From assembly GCA_964019425.1 (NCBI GenBank), contig OZ025803.1:919001-983000 (forward strand): DNA of 64,000 bases, in the 5' to 3' direction. Made by a program: the position numbers and the translations under genes. Positions 1 through 15,502 of the stretch are shown here, piece after piece; positions within the stretch are counted from its first letter, which is position 1, and the number at the start of each line of letters is the position of its first letter. This stretch comes from Flectonema sp. DT1601. Lineage: Eukaryota; Euglenozoa; Diplonemea; Diplonemida; Diplonemidae. Under the pieces are notes generated by a model. It did no database searches and had not been told where the DNA came from. It worked only from the letters and a program-made list of their open reading frames with translations.

Positions 1-22
1 CAGTTTCAGTTTAAGAAATACT

Positions 23-1319
23 TCACTTGTGGTATAGCAAAGCTCTTTCTTGTTTGTGATACGCGTACAAGTCAAGAAAGTATGTTGACCATCGAGACTC
101 CATCTCGTTATCCTGTTTTGTTAGTTTCGCTAATTAGGTGACATTGTCTTCAGTTGGAATTATAAAAAATAAAACATACTCTCAGAGATAATAAGAATTC
201 ATTGTCATCTTCGGTTATTTTTGTTAGTTCGTTAGCAAGACGAGGACACAGATCAATAGCTACGGAAACTCTCTCTCCTTTATTTATTGTCTCAAACGCC
301 GCCTGGACATGTTGACGAATAACATCAGAAAAGCTTCCGATTGTTGAAGTTAGAAGCGACTGACAGGATTTACTTTCTAACAGGTCGCGGAGTTTCTTTA
401 ATGTGTCGGGTTCAGAATTTTTTGAACCTTCGCAACTTTCTTCTCCCAAGACCAATTCGTGAAGGTGAACATGCGACGACGATTTACTACCCTCTTCCGT
501 TAAACCTAAACTCTCCGCCAATGCCTTTTCAACATCAGTAGTGACTCCGATTACTTCAGAATATGATACCCTCGATGAGGGGCGGACGTTATTCTTTCGA
601 AGGGCATCGCGACAAGCATCACTCGCCACACGAGTTAGAACATTGATATCCAATACCATAGGTAAGTCAAGTACTTCTGTCATCGACTGTGTATTCGAAA
701 GGTCAAAGTCTACATTGAAATAAGGAAATTCCTTAGTAGGAGATTGATTCTTTTTATCATCATCTTCACCAGAAAGCATGTGAGTAGCACTCGATACGAA
801 ATGAGTAAGACCGAGAATATATATTCCGACAATCATTCTCGTGAATGTCGATATTTCCATCTCTAAGAGAATTGTGTATTTCTCATCTTTTGTTAAAGTT
901 GCTTTCTGTGATCGCAGTTTCTCTTGCAAGTCTTCCAAAGGAAGTATCGTTCTTATGGTTTCTCTTATTTGCTGCATCTTAACGTGAGTAGTGACTTCAG
1001 CTGCCACCAGATATCGAGATGGAGCTGACGAGATGCTGCTGCCTCCGAATCTCTTTTTCAACATCCACATCCCTCCCTGTAGGAAGGCACTAAAAACTTT
1101 CCCCCTCACTCCTTGATGACCCCAGGCAGCAACTACTACTGCGATTGCTACGAGAGGTCCAGCTGCCCACTTTAATTTTGACACATGGCTCGGCGGTGGA
1201 ACGACCGGCTGCGGGTGAAACTTTAAGTGCTTTTCAAGTGTTCGTAGACGGTCACCACTTGTACCCGACCCCATCATATCAGCTAACCCATTCGGTACTC
1301 CAGGTACCTTCGGCTCCAT
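23..1319 (-). CDS. PEX3: Peroxin-3-like peroxisome/glycosome biogenesis protein
   Basis: Two exons (1319-180 and 112-23) join in phase 0 across a 67-bp intron (179-113, GTATGT donor, AAACAG acceptor with ACTAAC just upstream) to give 409 residues. I chose the ATG at 1317-1319 because an AG preceded by a pyrimidine-rich stretch lies two bases upstream; an open frame continues further 5' but without a better start. One membrane segment (about residues 52-66) is followed by a helical domain. Residues about 103-175 follow the PEX3 pattern: an E-x-T-T segment, a leucine-rich helix, then an S-T-F-T-R...I-Y segment. In other eukaryotes PEX3 anchors PEX19 and inserts peroxisomal membrane proteins. 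In euglenozoans the organelle would be the peroxisome or glycosome. The assignment rests on pattern and length (family usually 370-450 residues). Confidence 0.66.
113..179 (-). other. Cis-spliceosomal intron in the PEX3-like gene
   Basis: Donor GTATGT at 179-174 and acceptor CAG at 115-113, with an ACTAAC-like branch motif about 12 bases before the acceptor. Without splicing the frame ends in a short non-conserved tail. Splicing adds 29 residues plus a stop in the same phase. Confidence 0.65.
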
Positions 1320-2073
1320 CGCTGTTATGAAAGTAATATTACAATTTAGTGTTGGTTCTGTATTACAATCACAATTAGTGAAGTCTTTAGTAAATAATTG
1401 AAGGGGGGTGATGGCTACCAATATAACTCACTGTTATACTTGCACATGACAAGAATAATAATATCCAGAAATTATCGTATCAGGTAGTTCAGATGTCGGT
1501 AAGGTAATGTGAGCTGAAGGGGGATGAATACAAATTATGAGTAAGTTAATAACCACAGCTGACTAGCTTACTCTAAGTACTGCCAGGCAGGACTGACAGA
1601 AGGTAACATTGTTCGGGGTAACCCCCGTACACACCTGCCATGCTGCAAGATTTAAATTGGGGTGGTGGTTGTTTTGAGAAAAACGGTTCCGTCAAAGTCT
1701 GCTATCTTTCTAACTAAAAAACATAACTTTTTTTTTTTTTTTTTTGACTTCATTTTCTTTTCACAGGGATTGCGCACGATCAAAATCACACAACCCAGAG
1801 AACAGTCAGAATTGGCTTCTAAGACTCAAACGCTTAAGAAGGTTGTGTTTACTTTACTCACCCGAAAACACTCAACCGATTGCACATTAAAACAATGCGA
1901 CTCGACAATGCAGCTGAAATTGAAAATAACACACAAAAAAAAAGCAAAAAATAAGGGGAGACAAAGAAGAAGAAACCCGCAAACACGCATCCAATGCAAC
2001 ACGCGTAGCGAGAACGAACGAACGAATACTGTACTGAGACTAAATAGTATTTTAAGAGTGCCTGCAGCCGCCC
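1320..2073. other. Intergenic stretch without a recognisable gene
   Basis: It holds the upstream region of the PEX3-like gene and the 3' flank of the next minus-strand gene. A T-run lies at 1729-1745 and an A-rich segment at 1930-1955. The plus-strand open frame across 1662-2150 is compositionally simple and looks like chance. No RNA gene was seen. Confidence 0.5.
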
Positions 2074-3891
2074 TCAACCACGACAATGGTCGCTATGTTT
2101 CTTTCTCATGTCACCAAAATCTGGTCGCAGTGCAGGAGGAGATCTGTTGAAAGGATTTGCTTCTGGAAGTCTCCTCAACTCACCACCAATTTCTTGAATA
2201 ATTGATCTACTGAACTGAAGAAGGCATCTGAGACAATGTAGAGGAGGTTGCTTTGATGGAAGATTCTTAGCCAGAGCTTCCAATGCCCATGACGGACATC
2301 GAGGAGTATCAGGACAGGTGGCATCATCACAGGACTCAGTTATATGAAATGCGATAAAAGCGAAACGGAAAACACGACTCATACGTAGCAAGCCAGCTAC
2401 TTCAGAAGCAAAATGATCAGATCTCAAGATTGCTAATAAATCTCTGTTAGGTTTTCCACATGTAACGTGAAAGCGTAAAGCATCCTCGATATCAGTCACA
2501 GTAACACTAGAGAGGTCATACACTCGAGACTGAAGAGATAACGGATTGACCTCTCGCTTAGCTCTCTTTACAGCTGCTGGATTCTCCCATTCTAATAATT
2601 CTTCTTTCTGATGAATTGACTTCTCAGTCATCAAGAAAGGGTCACTTGAATCCCTTTTACACTTATCTGTTCTACCGAGAGGTGCTGAAGGTGAATGTGG
2701 AGGTGGAGGTGGTGGTGGCATTGTCTCTTGTGCTGCTTTCTTTGATCCCTTCCAAAGACTCACTACTTTTTTATTCGTTTGGGTAGCTTCCTGAGCCTTA
2801 CGAGTCAATTGCTTTGCTACATAATTAATTCCGTGAAACTGATCACGTGTAGTAGTTGGTGGAGGCATCGAATCACATGTCACTTTTAAGTCATTTCCTG
2901 AACTGGTGGTTGCCAAAGGAACATCTGAGACTTCTACAGTGTTGGGTGTCGGAAGGACTTCGGTAGTTTGAAGCGGAGCGGGTTTCTCATCCACAAGTTG
3001 GACTTCATTGTGATCGTTGTTTTGTAAAGTTACTTGTTGGATATTAATGTTTTTATTTAAATTACTTTCAATTGGAGTGATCTCACTCGCAGTTTGATAA
3101 CCCGCAACTTGTGACGGCTCGGTCGTGACGACCAACGACTGACTCTCTAAGATATCAATCTGCTGAGGTACAGCTGTCACTGACTCTGCTACGGAAGCAG
3201 TGATTCCAACTGGTTGTGAGACTACCGTGTTATTATTATTACCACTAGTGATGTCATTATCTGATTGTTGATTCTCAATAACTGGAGGACTCGAGTCTTT
3301 AGTTACTTTCAGGATAGATGAATTAACAATAGATTGATGTTGTTCTCCATCAGCTATTTCTGGAGGTTTACTGACCACAGCTGGGCTATTGGCTGTCGGT
3401 GTGTTGGCTGTTGGTGTGTTTGCTCTCTGTGTGTTGGCTGTTGGTGTGTTTGCTTTCGGTGTGTTGACTGCAGTGGTAGTAACCGATTCAATAACTTCTT
3501 TACAATTAGATTCATCTACTTGTTGTAGTACTGTTGTATTAGTTGTGATGTCTTCAGTTATTCCTTCCGAACTATTATTAGGTAGATCCTCAACAGTAGT
3601 TGTAGCGGTTGTCGTTAAACAGTTATCAGAAGTTTTCTCAGAGTTTGTTACTTTCTGCTTTTCATTTGCCTCACCTAAATGATGATCACTTAGTGATGCA
3701 GGCACTTTCTCTATTTCCTGCTGTAGTTGGGCTTCCTTCACTCCAACAACCTCACCCGCCAGTCCGACTTCTTGACTGTCTTCAGGGATAGCAGAACTGA
3801 TATTTTCTTGACTCATGTCATTTATGAGATCTTGAAAGAATCGAGCATCCACTGACGGTGCGGGCAGAGCATCCGAGATAAGCTCCTTCAT
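2074..3891 (-). CDS. Hypothetical protein, low-complexity N-terminus with short tandem repeats
   Basis: 605 residues. Residues 1-400 are rich in T, V, N, S, Q and E and include a short tandem repeat of an N-T-P-T-A-type unit (about residues 143-170). About residues 380-395 there is a run of prolines. The C-terminal third (about 430-595) is more complex, helical-looking and cysteine-containing (a C-x-x-C pair near residue 563) and is the likeliest folded domain. I do not recognise a family. The ATG at 3889-3891 sits just after a pyrimidine-rich stretch and AG, a plausible trans-splice acceptor. Same strand as its neighbours. Confidence 0.6.
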   Translation of the reverse strand: MKELISDALPAPSVDARFFQDLINDMSQENISSAIPEDSQEVGLAGEVVGVKEAQLQQEIEKVPASLSDHHLGEANEKQKVTNSEKTSDNCLTTTATTTVEDLPNNSSEGITEDITTNTTVLQQVDESNCKEVIESVTTTAVNTPKANTPTANTQRANTPTANTPTANSPAVVSKPPEIADGEQHQSIVNSSILKVTKDSSPPVIENQQSDNDITSGNNNNTVVSQPVGITASVAESVTAVPQQIDILESQSLVVTTEPSQVAGYQTASEITPIESNLNKNINIQQVTLQNNDHNEVQLVDEKPAPLQTTEVLPTPNTVEVSDVPLATTSSGNDLKVTCDSMPPPTTTRDQFHGINYVAKQLTRKAQEATQTNKKVVSLWKGSKKAAQETMPPPPPPPHSPSAPLGRTDKCKRDSSDPFLMTEKSIHQKEELLEWENPAAVKRAKREVNPLSLQSRVYDLSSVTVTDIEDALRFHVTCGKPNRDLLAILRSDHFASEVAGLLRMSRVFRFAFIAFHITESCDDATCPDTPRCPSWALEALAKNLPSKQPPLHCLRCLLQFSRSIIQEIGGELRRLPEANPFNRSPPALRPDFGDMRKKHSDHCRG

Positions 3892-4702
3892 TGCTGTAGA
3901 CTGTGTGAGATGTAAGTATTGTGGTTTAAGAATATTATAAAGTATGTTACGAGCAGTCTATATTATCCTTTTGAACTGGATTCCTCTCCCTCGCACGCTA
4001 CTAAGAACTAACTCTTCTTGGATACATATGAAGTGTTGTGAACTGGTAAGAGAATACAAAAGCGATAATTTCGTATTATGCGACCCACAGAAACAGCAGC
4101 CTGAAAAGCTCGCGCTCTCGCAATCGCAATCTCCCCAGAAGCGATTATTGTTGCTCTGGGAAAAACGAAGCAAGAGGGAGGGAGGGAGGAAGAATTGCAT
4201 TTTGCTTTGAAACGAAGCAAGAAGGAGGGAGGGAGGAACAATTGCATTTCGCTTTGTTTGTGTTGGTTTTTCTTGGAAATGGTCACTCCCCCGCACAAGG
4301 AGAAGTGGGTATCACGACAAAAGGAAAGGAAAAAGATGACGCGGAATTCAAAAGCAACCGGTTCGAGTAACGAAATGGAAAGCTTCGAATGTATAGAATA
4401 CTTGAAAATAAGCACGGGCAGTGTAGCTGGTGATGATCAGAGAAAACCAATCCCTCCGATCAAGAACCATCATCGAATATAATATATAATTTAAAACAAT
4501 AACAGAAACATGGTAAAAACCATAATATAACCAATTTTTTTTTTTTTTTTTTTTTTTGAGTTTCCTCAGTCTTCCACCTGCGAACCGCGAGGAACAAAAG
4601 AGCCGAGGAGGAGAGAGAGAGAGGCAGACGTCCGCGTGTCGTTCATCCATCGTTCAGTCAAGTCAAACGACACACGCAAGAACCATCGTCAAGACAGCTT
4701 AC
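3892..4702. other. Intergenic region between the low-complexity gene and the first cysteine peptidase
   Basis: No convincing gene. It holds the 47-bp direct duplication at 4163-4256 and a T-run at about 4538-4557, which on the minus strand would be an A-run beyond the end of the peptidase gene. Overlapping small frames on both strands are compositionally simple. Confidence 0.5.
4163..4256. repeat. 47-bp tandem duplication, two copies
   Basis: Two adjacent near-identical 47-bp copies (4163-4209 and 4210-4256). Each consists of an ACGAAGCAAGA start, a GGGA-rich middle and an AATTGCATTT..GCTTTG end. They differ at only a few positions. Confidence 0.85.
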
Positions 4703-6268
<1,566 letters not shown>

Positions 6269-6409
6269 TTAAGACTTCTGATACGTAACAGTGTATCCTG
6301 AGTTCTGAGCTGGTAGGTACAAGTTTCCTGGCAAGATGTTGTATGCCTGGTTTCCTGGAAGTGCGAAAGTGTATCCTGCTCCTCCCTGGGCTGGTCCTCC
6401 GACTGGCAT
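6269..6409 (-). CDS. Small protein family A, copy 1 (46 residues)
   Basis: 46-residue frame starting MPVGG and ending TVTYQKS. It has no signal peptide, cysteine, lysine-rich or membrane segment. It is rich in Gly, Pro, Asn, Tyr and Ala, with the core GY-x-F-x-LP-x-NQ, then PGNL-x-LP, then GY near the end. This core is shared with family B. The frame recurs almost unchanged four times in the array (also 7340, 10302, 13544) while the flanks differ. That implies selection on, or gene conversion of, the coding part. About 20 bases before the ATG are also conserved in all copies (a CAC-rich leader). About 75 bases downstream are shared by copies 1, 3 and 4. No family is recognised. Repetition makes real expression likely, but it is unproven. 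Confidence 0.68.
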   Translation of the reverse strand: MPVGGPAQGGAGYTFALPGNQAYNILPGNLYLPAQNSGYTVTYQKS

Positions 6410-6818
6410 TGTTTTAGTGGTGTGTAGTGTAAGAATGTGTCTGTGGAAAAAAGAAATTTAGTATTTTCTAACCGGTCGACAGTTCTTACAAATTACAAAC
6501 CTCTTCTTCATTAGATTATTATACAAAAAGCTGTAAGGAAGTTAAAAAGAGCATATTTGTGTCTAAATATCAAGTTTATCATCACTAGTGTAATTACATT
6601 CCTTCTGCTACTTGTCTTTTTTTTTTTTTTTTTTTTTTTTGTATTTTCGTTTTTTTTTTTTTTCCCCTAAACTTTCTTGTATTCAATTAAGTAAAACTTT
6701 CCCTTTCTTGTATTCATCACCACCTCCTCCTGCGATTACTCTGACAGAAAACAGCAAGAGACTATTCGGAAGGAAGGTGCAAAGAAATGGAAAACTAACA
6801 CAAAGATCAGATACGTCT
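6410..6818. other. Spacer between small genes A1 and B1
   Basis: AT-rich, with two long T-runs between 6617 and 6664. No gene or RNA seen. Confidence 0.45.
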
Positions 6819-6965
6819 TTAAGAAGAGTTCGAGTAGATGATGGAGTATCCCTCAGCATTCCCAGGCAGCTGTAGGTTTCCAGGGTTGATCACTACTTTC
6901 TGGTTCGCTGGAAGAGTGAAGGCGTATCCTCCTGGACGTGGAGCGTTGATTCCCAATCCTGGCAT
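6819..6965 (-). CDS. Small protein family B, copy 1 (48 residues)
   Basis: 48-residue frame starting MPGLG and ending YSNSS. It shares with family A the order GY-x-F-x-LP-x-NQ, PGNL-x-LP, GY-x-x-x-Y and a terminal Ser, so A and B look like ancient paralogs. No cysteine, signal peptide or membrane span. Four copies lie in the array (also 7982, 10734, 13976), always on the minus strand and always at lower conservation outside the frame. The leader just before the ATG (ACACAACACAACG) is conserved in all copies. Function unknown. Confidence 0.68.
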   Translation of the reverse strand: MPGLGINAPRPGGYAFTLPANQKVVINPGNLQLPGNAEGYSIIYSNSS

Positions 6966-7339
6966 CGTTGTGTTGTGTAAGAAGTGTGTAAAAACTGAAG
7001 GGTGATAAACGTAGTGCTGAAGTTTATTTACCTACTGATTCTCATATTTTGGTTTACTTTCTTTTTCTTTTCCTTAATTTCCCCTTTTGTGTGTCGAGGG
7101 TGTCATGCCTCTGGTTTTCTTTTTGTTAAGGTCTAATTAATGTTCTTTTTTGTCCTTGTGTCCATTCTTTCTTTTTTTTTTTTTCCCTCCACTAAAAAGA
7201 ATTTAAATTTTCTAATCCCGTCCTCTCTCCCTTTAAATAAAAGGGAGAAAAAAGTGTAATTACATGCAGCCTTCAACTACTTACGGAACAGAAAAATCTA
7301 AAGCTTGAGAGGATCCGCATTCCGATACGGGGAAACACC
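6966..7339. other. Spacer between small genes B1 and A2
   Basis: AT- and pyrimidine-rich spacer with T-runs near 7171-7184. No gene seen. Confidence 0.45.
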
Positions 7340-7480
7340 TTACGACTTCTGATACGTAACAGTGTATCCTGAGTTCTGAGCTGGTAGGTACAAGTTTCCT
7401 GGCAAGATGTTGTATGCCTGGTTTCCTGGAAGTGCGAAGGTGTATCCTGCTCCTCCCTGGGCTGGTCCTCCGACTGGCAT
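7340..7480 (-). CDS. Small protein family A, copy 2 (46 residues)
   Basis: Same 46-residue protein as copy 1. This copy lacks the conserved 3' flank seen after copies 1, 3 and 4, so similarity stops almost at the stop codon. An overlapping longer frame in another phase at 7273-7593 is a shadow. Confidence 0.66.
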   Translation of the reverse strand: MPVGGPAQGGAGYTFALPGNQAYNILPGNLYLPAQNSGYTVTYQKS

Positions 7481-7981
7481 TGTTTTAGTGGTGTGTAGTG
7501 TAAACTTTCTTTTGTAAGGAGAATTACTTTGACTTGTCTCATGTAGAATACAAAATAAAGAGAATCCCCCACCACCCCTATCACCACAATCATATTACAA
7601 TGTTTAACTACCTTAGAGAAATAGTTTTTTTAAAAAAAAAAAAAACGAACCGAAAAAACTCGACAATTCATAAATTTGTGTAATATATATTTATTAATTT
7701 CTTTTTTCGTCATCTTTTTTTTTTATATAATTGTTTTCTATTCGACAGACATAATAAATACGAATAATTCACAATTGCCTCTTCTTTACAGAGACCCGAG
7801 GCTGACAGTAGTGAAGGTTGTGAATATCAAAAGTATATTTTGGTTTGAGTCTTAGGTAAGAATCTCTTTTTCATTTCTTAGTAAACACAAAAGTAAATCA
7901 AATTAGATTGGTTTACTTTACTTTTAATTATTAGAAACGGTCAGTTGTTTAAAAAAGGAATTGACATCCTCAGATACGTCT
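7481..7981. other. Spacer between A2 and B2
   Basis: AT-rich, with A- and T-runs near 7625-7645 and 7718-7730. No gene or RNA recognised. Confidence 0.45.
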
Positions 7982-8128
7982 TTAAGAAGAGTTCGAGTAG
8001 ATGATGGAGTATCCCTCAGCATTCCCAGGCAGCTGTAGGTTTCCAGGGTTGATCACTACTTTCTGGTTCGCTGGAAGAGTGAAGGCGTATCCTCCTGGAC
8101 GTGGAGCGTTGATTCCCAATCCTGGCAT
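7982..8128 (-). CDS. Small protein family B, copy 2 (48 residues)
   Basis: Same protein as copy B1. I chose the internal ATG at 8126-8128, which is the start shared by all copies. The frame is open further upstream here, but that extension is not conserved in copy B1. Confidence 0.66.
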   Translation of the reverse strand: MPGLGINAPRPGGYAFTLPANQKVVINPGNLQLPGNAEGYSIIYSNSS

Positions 8129-8614
8129 CGTTGTGTTGTGTAAGAAGTGTGTAAAAACTGAAGTGAGGGGGAAGGTAATTCTTAATCCACAAAAGAAGCA
8201 ATTACGAAAACAACTCAATTTTTAAAACACAACAAGGCAAAACACTCGTCACACGGAAAACCTGCGTGCAGACCGGAAACCAGTACAAAACAGCAGCAAA
8301 ACTTCTGGAGAAGTTGAGAAAAGGATTTTTTTTATTGTTTGTTCTTTTTTTTTGACCCCATCTGGCGAGCAATGGGACAAAAAAATAAAAACAAAAGGCA
8401 AACACGAAATATACCCGATATTAAATCTCAGGTACAGAGAGGGAAAGGTGCCACAAGAGTGAAATGGCCAAACGTCTTCTGTAATCTCAACCAAAGAGTG
8501 ACAGAAAGAGAGAGATATTTAGAAATAAAGAACTGTTGAACTAACAACTGATCTCAATAATATGTATAGAAGGAAATAGAACAAATGAAAACAGAAAAGA
8601 TGTGAAACTCACTC
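8129..8614. other. Spacer between B2 and the second cysteine peptidase
   Basis: The first 110 bases are the 5' flank shared with B3 and B4. The rest is AT-rich and without a recognisable gene. Confidence 0.45.
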
Positions 8615-10301
<1,687 letters not shown>

Positions 10302-10442
10302 TTAAGACTTCTGATACGTAACAGTGTATCCTGAGTTCTGAGCTGGTAGGTACAAGTTTCCTGGCAAGATGTTGTATGCCTGGTTTCCTGGAAGTGCGAA
10401 GGTGTATCCTGCTCCTCCCTGGGCTGGTCCTCCGACTGGCAT
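10302..10442 (-). CDS. Small protein family A, copy 3 (46 residues)
   Basis: Same 46-residue protein as copy A1. The frame is open 20 codons further upstream here, but the shared start is the ATG at 10440-10442. It belongs to a block of about 780 bp (A3 plus B3 plus flanks) repeated at 13465-14230. Confidence 0.66.
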   Translation of the reverse strand: MPVGGPAQGGAGYTFALPGNQAYNILPGNLYLPAQNSGYTVTYQKS

Positions 10443-10733
10443 TGTTTTAGTGGTGTGTAGTGTAAATCTATTGATCAATATGATAAAAATTAATGAATTC
10501 ACTTGAAAACAATCTTAACTAGTAACACAAGTGTATATCAGGGTCATGTTTTGTTTGTCTTCTCAATTCAATTCTTGTTCTGACCCTTTATATCTTTTTT
10601 TCTTCTGTTCACAAACGTTATTTTTATGTTTGTACGTGTATTTTTTTTTATTATTTTTTTATTTCTTTTTTTGATGTCTTTGCCAGAGATATAAAGTAAC
10701 AACAACAAGTCACTCATCTACTTAACTAACATC

Positions 10734-10880
10734 CTACGAAGAGTTCGAGTAGATGATGGAGTATCCCTCAGCATTCCCAGGCAGCTGTAGGTTTCCAGGG
10801 TTGATCACTACTTTCTGGTTCGCTGGAAGAGTGAAGGCGTATCCTCCTGGACGTGGAGCGTTGATTCCCAATCCTGGCAT
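10734..10880 (-). CDS. Small protein family B, copy 3 (48 residues)
   Basis: Same protein as copy B1. This copy and copy B4 end with a TAG stop where B1 and B2 have TAA, which marks B3/B4 as a sub-pair. Similarity to the other B flanks stops near 10990, where a LINE begins. Confidence 0.66.
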   Translation of the reverse strand: MPGLGINAPRPGGYAFTLPANQKVVINPGNLQLPGNAEGYSIIYSNSS

Positions 10881-10989
10881 CGTTGTGTTGTGTAAGAAGT
10901 GTGTAAAAACTGAGGTGAGGGGGGAAGGTAATTCTTAATCCACAAAAGAAGCAATTACGAAAATAACTCAATTTTTAAAACACAACAAG

Positions 10990-13083
<2,094 letters not shown>

Positions 13084-13130
13084 TTTGAAAAGTGTTTTTG
13101 GAATTCAATAGCTGGAGGACGGGGAGGGAA

Positions 13131-13543
13131 AAGAAATTAGAAATACACAACTCCTCTCAGTTCACAACAATCAACAAAACAGAACAACAAGCAGCTCATA
13201 ATCCAACAAAGACCATCTAATTGTATAAGGCTGTGAAAATAGTTTAATAACCATACTTACCTTTTGAAATAGTTATCAAAGTTGGCATTGCCATGTGTAA
13301 AGCGAGTTGCAGGGAGTTCCTGTTTCCCTGCCTTTTCCCTTTTCCTTTTTTTTTTTTTTTTTTCTAAATACTTTTTTTTTCAGGGTTGGAGAACACCAGG
13401 AGTGATGTATGACGGAAACCGTAAAAATGCATTTTATTTTGTAAATAGGCCTCTTGTTGTTTACAAAGTTAGTTGTGTAGGCTGACCGTCACTTCCGTGT
13501 TGGCTCTCCATCTCACCCTCAGCCTCCCAATCTCTGGCCATCA
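13131..13543. other. Spacer upstream of the broken peptidase gene
   Basis: T-runs near 13348-13380, then the conserved 3' flank of A4 (about 13465-13543). No gene seen. Confidence 0.45.
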
Positions 13544-13684
13544 TTAAGACTTCTGATACGTAACAGTGTATCCTGAGTTCTGAGCTGGTAGGTACAAGTT
13601 TCCTGGCAAGATGTTGTATGCCTGGTTTCCTGGAAGTGCGAAGGTGTATCCTGCTCCTCCCTGGGCTGGTCCTCCGACTGGCAT
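13544..13684 (-). CDS. Small protein family A, copy 4 (46 residues)
   Basis: Same 46-residue protein as the other A copies. It lies in the block that duplicates 10.2-10.99 kb with an offset of 3242 bp. Confidence 0.66.
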   Translation of the reverse strand: MPVGGPAQGGAGYTFALPGNQAYNILPGNLYLPAQNSGYTVTYQKS

Positions 13685-13975
13685 TGTTTTAGTGGTGTGT
13701 AGTGTAAATCTATTGATCAATATGATAAAAATTAATGAATTCACTTGAAAACAATCTTAACTAGTAACACAAGTGTATATCAGGGTCATGTTTTGTTTGT
13801 CTTCTCAATTCAATTCTTGTTCTGACCCTTTATATCTTTTTTTCTTCTGTTCACAAACGTTATTTTTATGTTTGTACGTGTATTTTTTTTTATTATTTTT
13901 TTATTTCTTTTTTTGATGTCTTTGCCAGAGATATAAAGTAACAACAACAAGTCACTCATCTACTTAACTAACATC

Positions 13976-14122
13976 CTACGAAGAGTTCGAGTAGATGATG
14001 GAGTATCCCTCAGCATTCCCAGGCAGCTGTAGGTTTCCAGGGTTGATCACTACTTTCTGGTTCGCTGGAAGAGTGAAGGCGTATCCTCCTGGACGTGGAG
14101 CGTTGATTCCCAATCCTGGCAT
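13976..14122 (-). CDS. Small protein family B, copy 4 (48 residues)
   Basis: Same protein as copy B3, including the TAG stop. Last member of the A/B/peptidase array at its right end. Confidence 0.66.
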   Translation of the reverse strand: MPGLGINAPRPGGYAFTLPANQKVVINPGNLQLPGNAEGYSIIYSNSS

Positions 14123-14581
14123 CGTTGTGTTGTGTAAGAAGTGTGTAAAAACTGAGGTGAGGGGGAAGGTAATTCTTAATCCACAAAAGAAGCAATTACG
14201 AAAATAACTCAATTTTTAAAACACAACAAGGCAAAACACTCGTCACACGGAAAATCTAGCCGGAAACAAACAACACAAACGAGTATCTACTGAGACTGTA
14301 AAATGGAAGTAATTAGTTATCACAAGAGGTGCTGAAGAAGATATTTTCTAAAATAAGGTTTCTAGTTAGGTTAAAATTCTATTTATTTTTTACAAGTCAA
14401 ATCGATGTGGGAGAGACCGACAACTCCACCCGTGAGTTTCGATGCGAAAAGGACCAAAACTGACCACTCCATAATATTATTATCACTTAGTTGGATGTGC
14501 ATATGAGAAGTCTCAATCAGACTACTCGCAAGAGCGCTTCGATATAAAATATTTTATTCACGACCGGAGTGGAATTAGTTA
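14123..14581. other. Spacer at the right end of the array
   Basis: The first 110 bases are the shared 5' flank of the B genes. The rest is unique AT-rich sequence with no gene recognised. Confidence 0.45.
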
Positions 14582-14959
14582 CTATCGAAGAGCAGCATGC
14601 GAATGCGCCACAGCTCTGAAGTAGTTCTTTAGTTTACTTCTGTTTGTGTCGTCGATGTTTTGATTTACTTTCGATGCCAACAGACTGCTGTCAGAATCAA
14701 ATCGAAGAGAGGAATCAATCTGTCGGTTCATCTCCTGAGGAGAGGATGATGAAGCCGCCGCCATTAATTGTGAAGTTGAAAGCTTACCAACCACAGAACC
14801 CAATTCACTATTCTCAAGAAGCCCATTCAATGTCGCTCTAAATTCCTCAACAGACATCTCTGAGAGAGTCTTTTCGATATCACTGCTGCTAACCTTTCGA
14901 ACGTCATCTGACGACAATCCACTTGAGGCCTCTCTAATGTCATTTAGTGATGTGGTCAT
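14582..14959 (-). CDS. Hypothetical 125-residue protein
   Basis: Serine-, leucine- and aspartate-rich, mostly helical-looking. There is no signal peptide, membrane span or cysteine. The ATG at 14957-14959 lies 9 bases after a TTTTCTCAG acceptor-like site, which supports it as the start of a trans-spliced message. The C-terminus is basic and aromatic (KLKNYFRAVAHSHAAL). I do not recognise a family. Codon use and the upstream acceptor favour a real gene. Confidence 0.6.
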   Translation of the reverse strand: MTTSLNDIREASSGLSSDDVRKVSSSDIEKTLSEMSVEEFRATLNGLLENSELGSVVGKLSTSQLMAAASSSSPQEMNRQIDSSLRFDSDSSLLASKVNQNIDDTNRSKLKNYFRAVAHSHAALR

Positions 14960-15142
14960 TCTTATTTCTGAGAAAAGTAATTAAACACCTGACGCACAAC
15001 GTGGAAGACAATTATAAAATCCGTAAAAGAGTTCGAGTTCGACCCACGTGGTGAGAACTAATAAACATATCGAAGCTTAGATAATCCTAGAAAGGTTACC
15101 TCCGCAACGAATGACAAAATAAATTGACACTAAAATACCTTG

Positions 15143-15502
15143 TTAGTATTCTTCCATTGTCAGAGTAGAGATTGGAGAGGGTGCTCTCTTAAGATTTGTT
15201 AGTCGGAATCTCTGCATTTGTTGCATTTGAACTAATTTCCTGGCTGTCTTCCCCTGCCATGGTATCCAAGACTCTCTACTTCCTATTTCATTACCGCCTC
15301 TGAATGAAGGTCCAGGTTTTCTAGTGTGAAGCGGAATATCAAAATCAGAAGGCAAAGTATAACCCGGAGGTACGATAGTACTCTGCCTGCTAACAGCTGT
15401 CGGAGGAGGTGCCAGTGATCTGGATTTAGATTTCCTTAAATCTCGAAATGATGAAAACCCGTGTCGGAAGATTAATTCATCCTTCCACAACTCCACCGAC
15501 AT
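15143..15502 (-). CDS. Hypothetical 119-residue basic protein
   Basis: Basic, proline-rich protein with several aromatic-turn motifs (PPGYTLPSDFDIP, PGPSFRGG, WIPWQGK). No membrane span or signal peptide. The start ATG is at 15500-15502. It sits between unknown genes on the same strand. Short proline/aromatic motifs of this kind occur in some axonemal inner proteins, but that is only a guess. Confidence 0.55.
   Translation of the reverse strand: MSVELWKDELIFRHGFSSFRDLRKSKSRSLAPPPTAVSRQSTIVPPGYTLPSDFDIPLHTRKPGPSFRGGNEIGSRESWIPWQGKTARKLVQMQQMQRFRLTNLKRAPSPISTLTMEEY

Noticed and set aside
1662-2150. 162-residue plus-strand frame
   Set aside because: Low-complexity, with a run of Phe from a T-tract, antisense to the end of the gene at 2074-3891, and no acceptor or family support.
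6966-7339. Additional A or B gene copies between the called ones
   Set aside because: Spacers were read for the GY-x-F-x-LP core on both strands; none found beyond the eight copies.
8001-8225. Plus-strand frame repeated opposite each family B gene
   Set aside because: Its conservation is explained by the minus-strand B frame and repeated flanks; codon pattern favours the minus strand.
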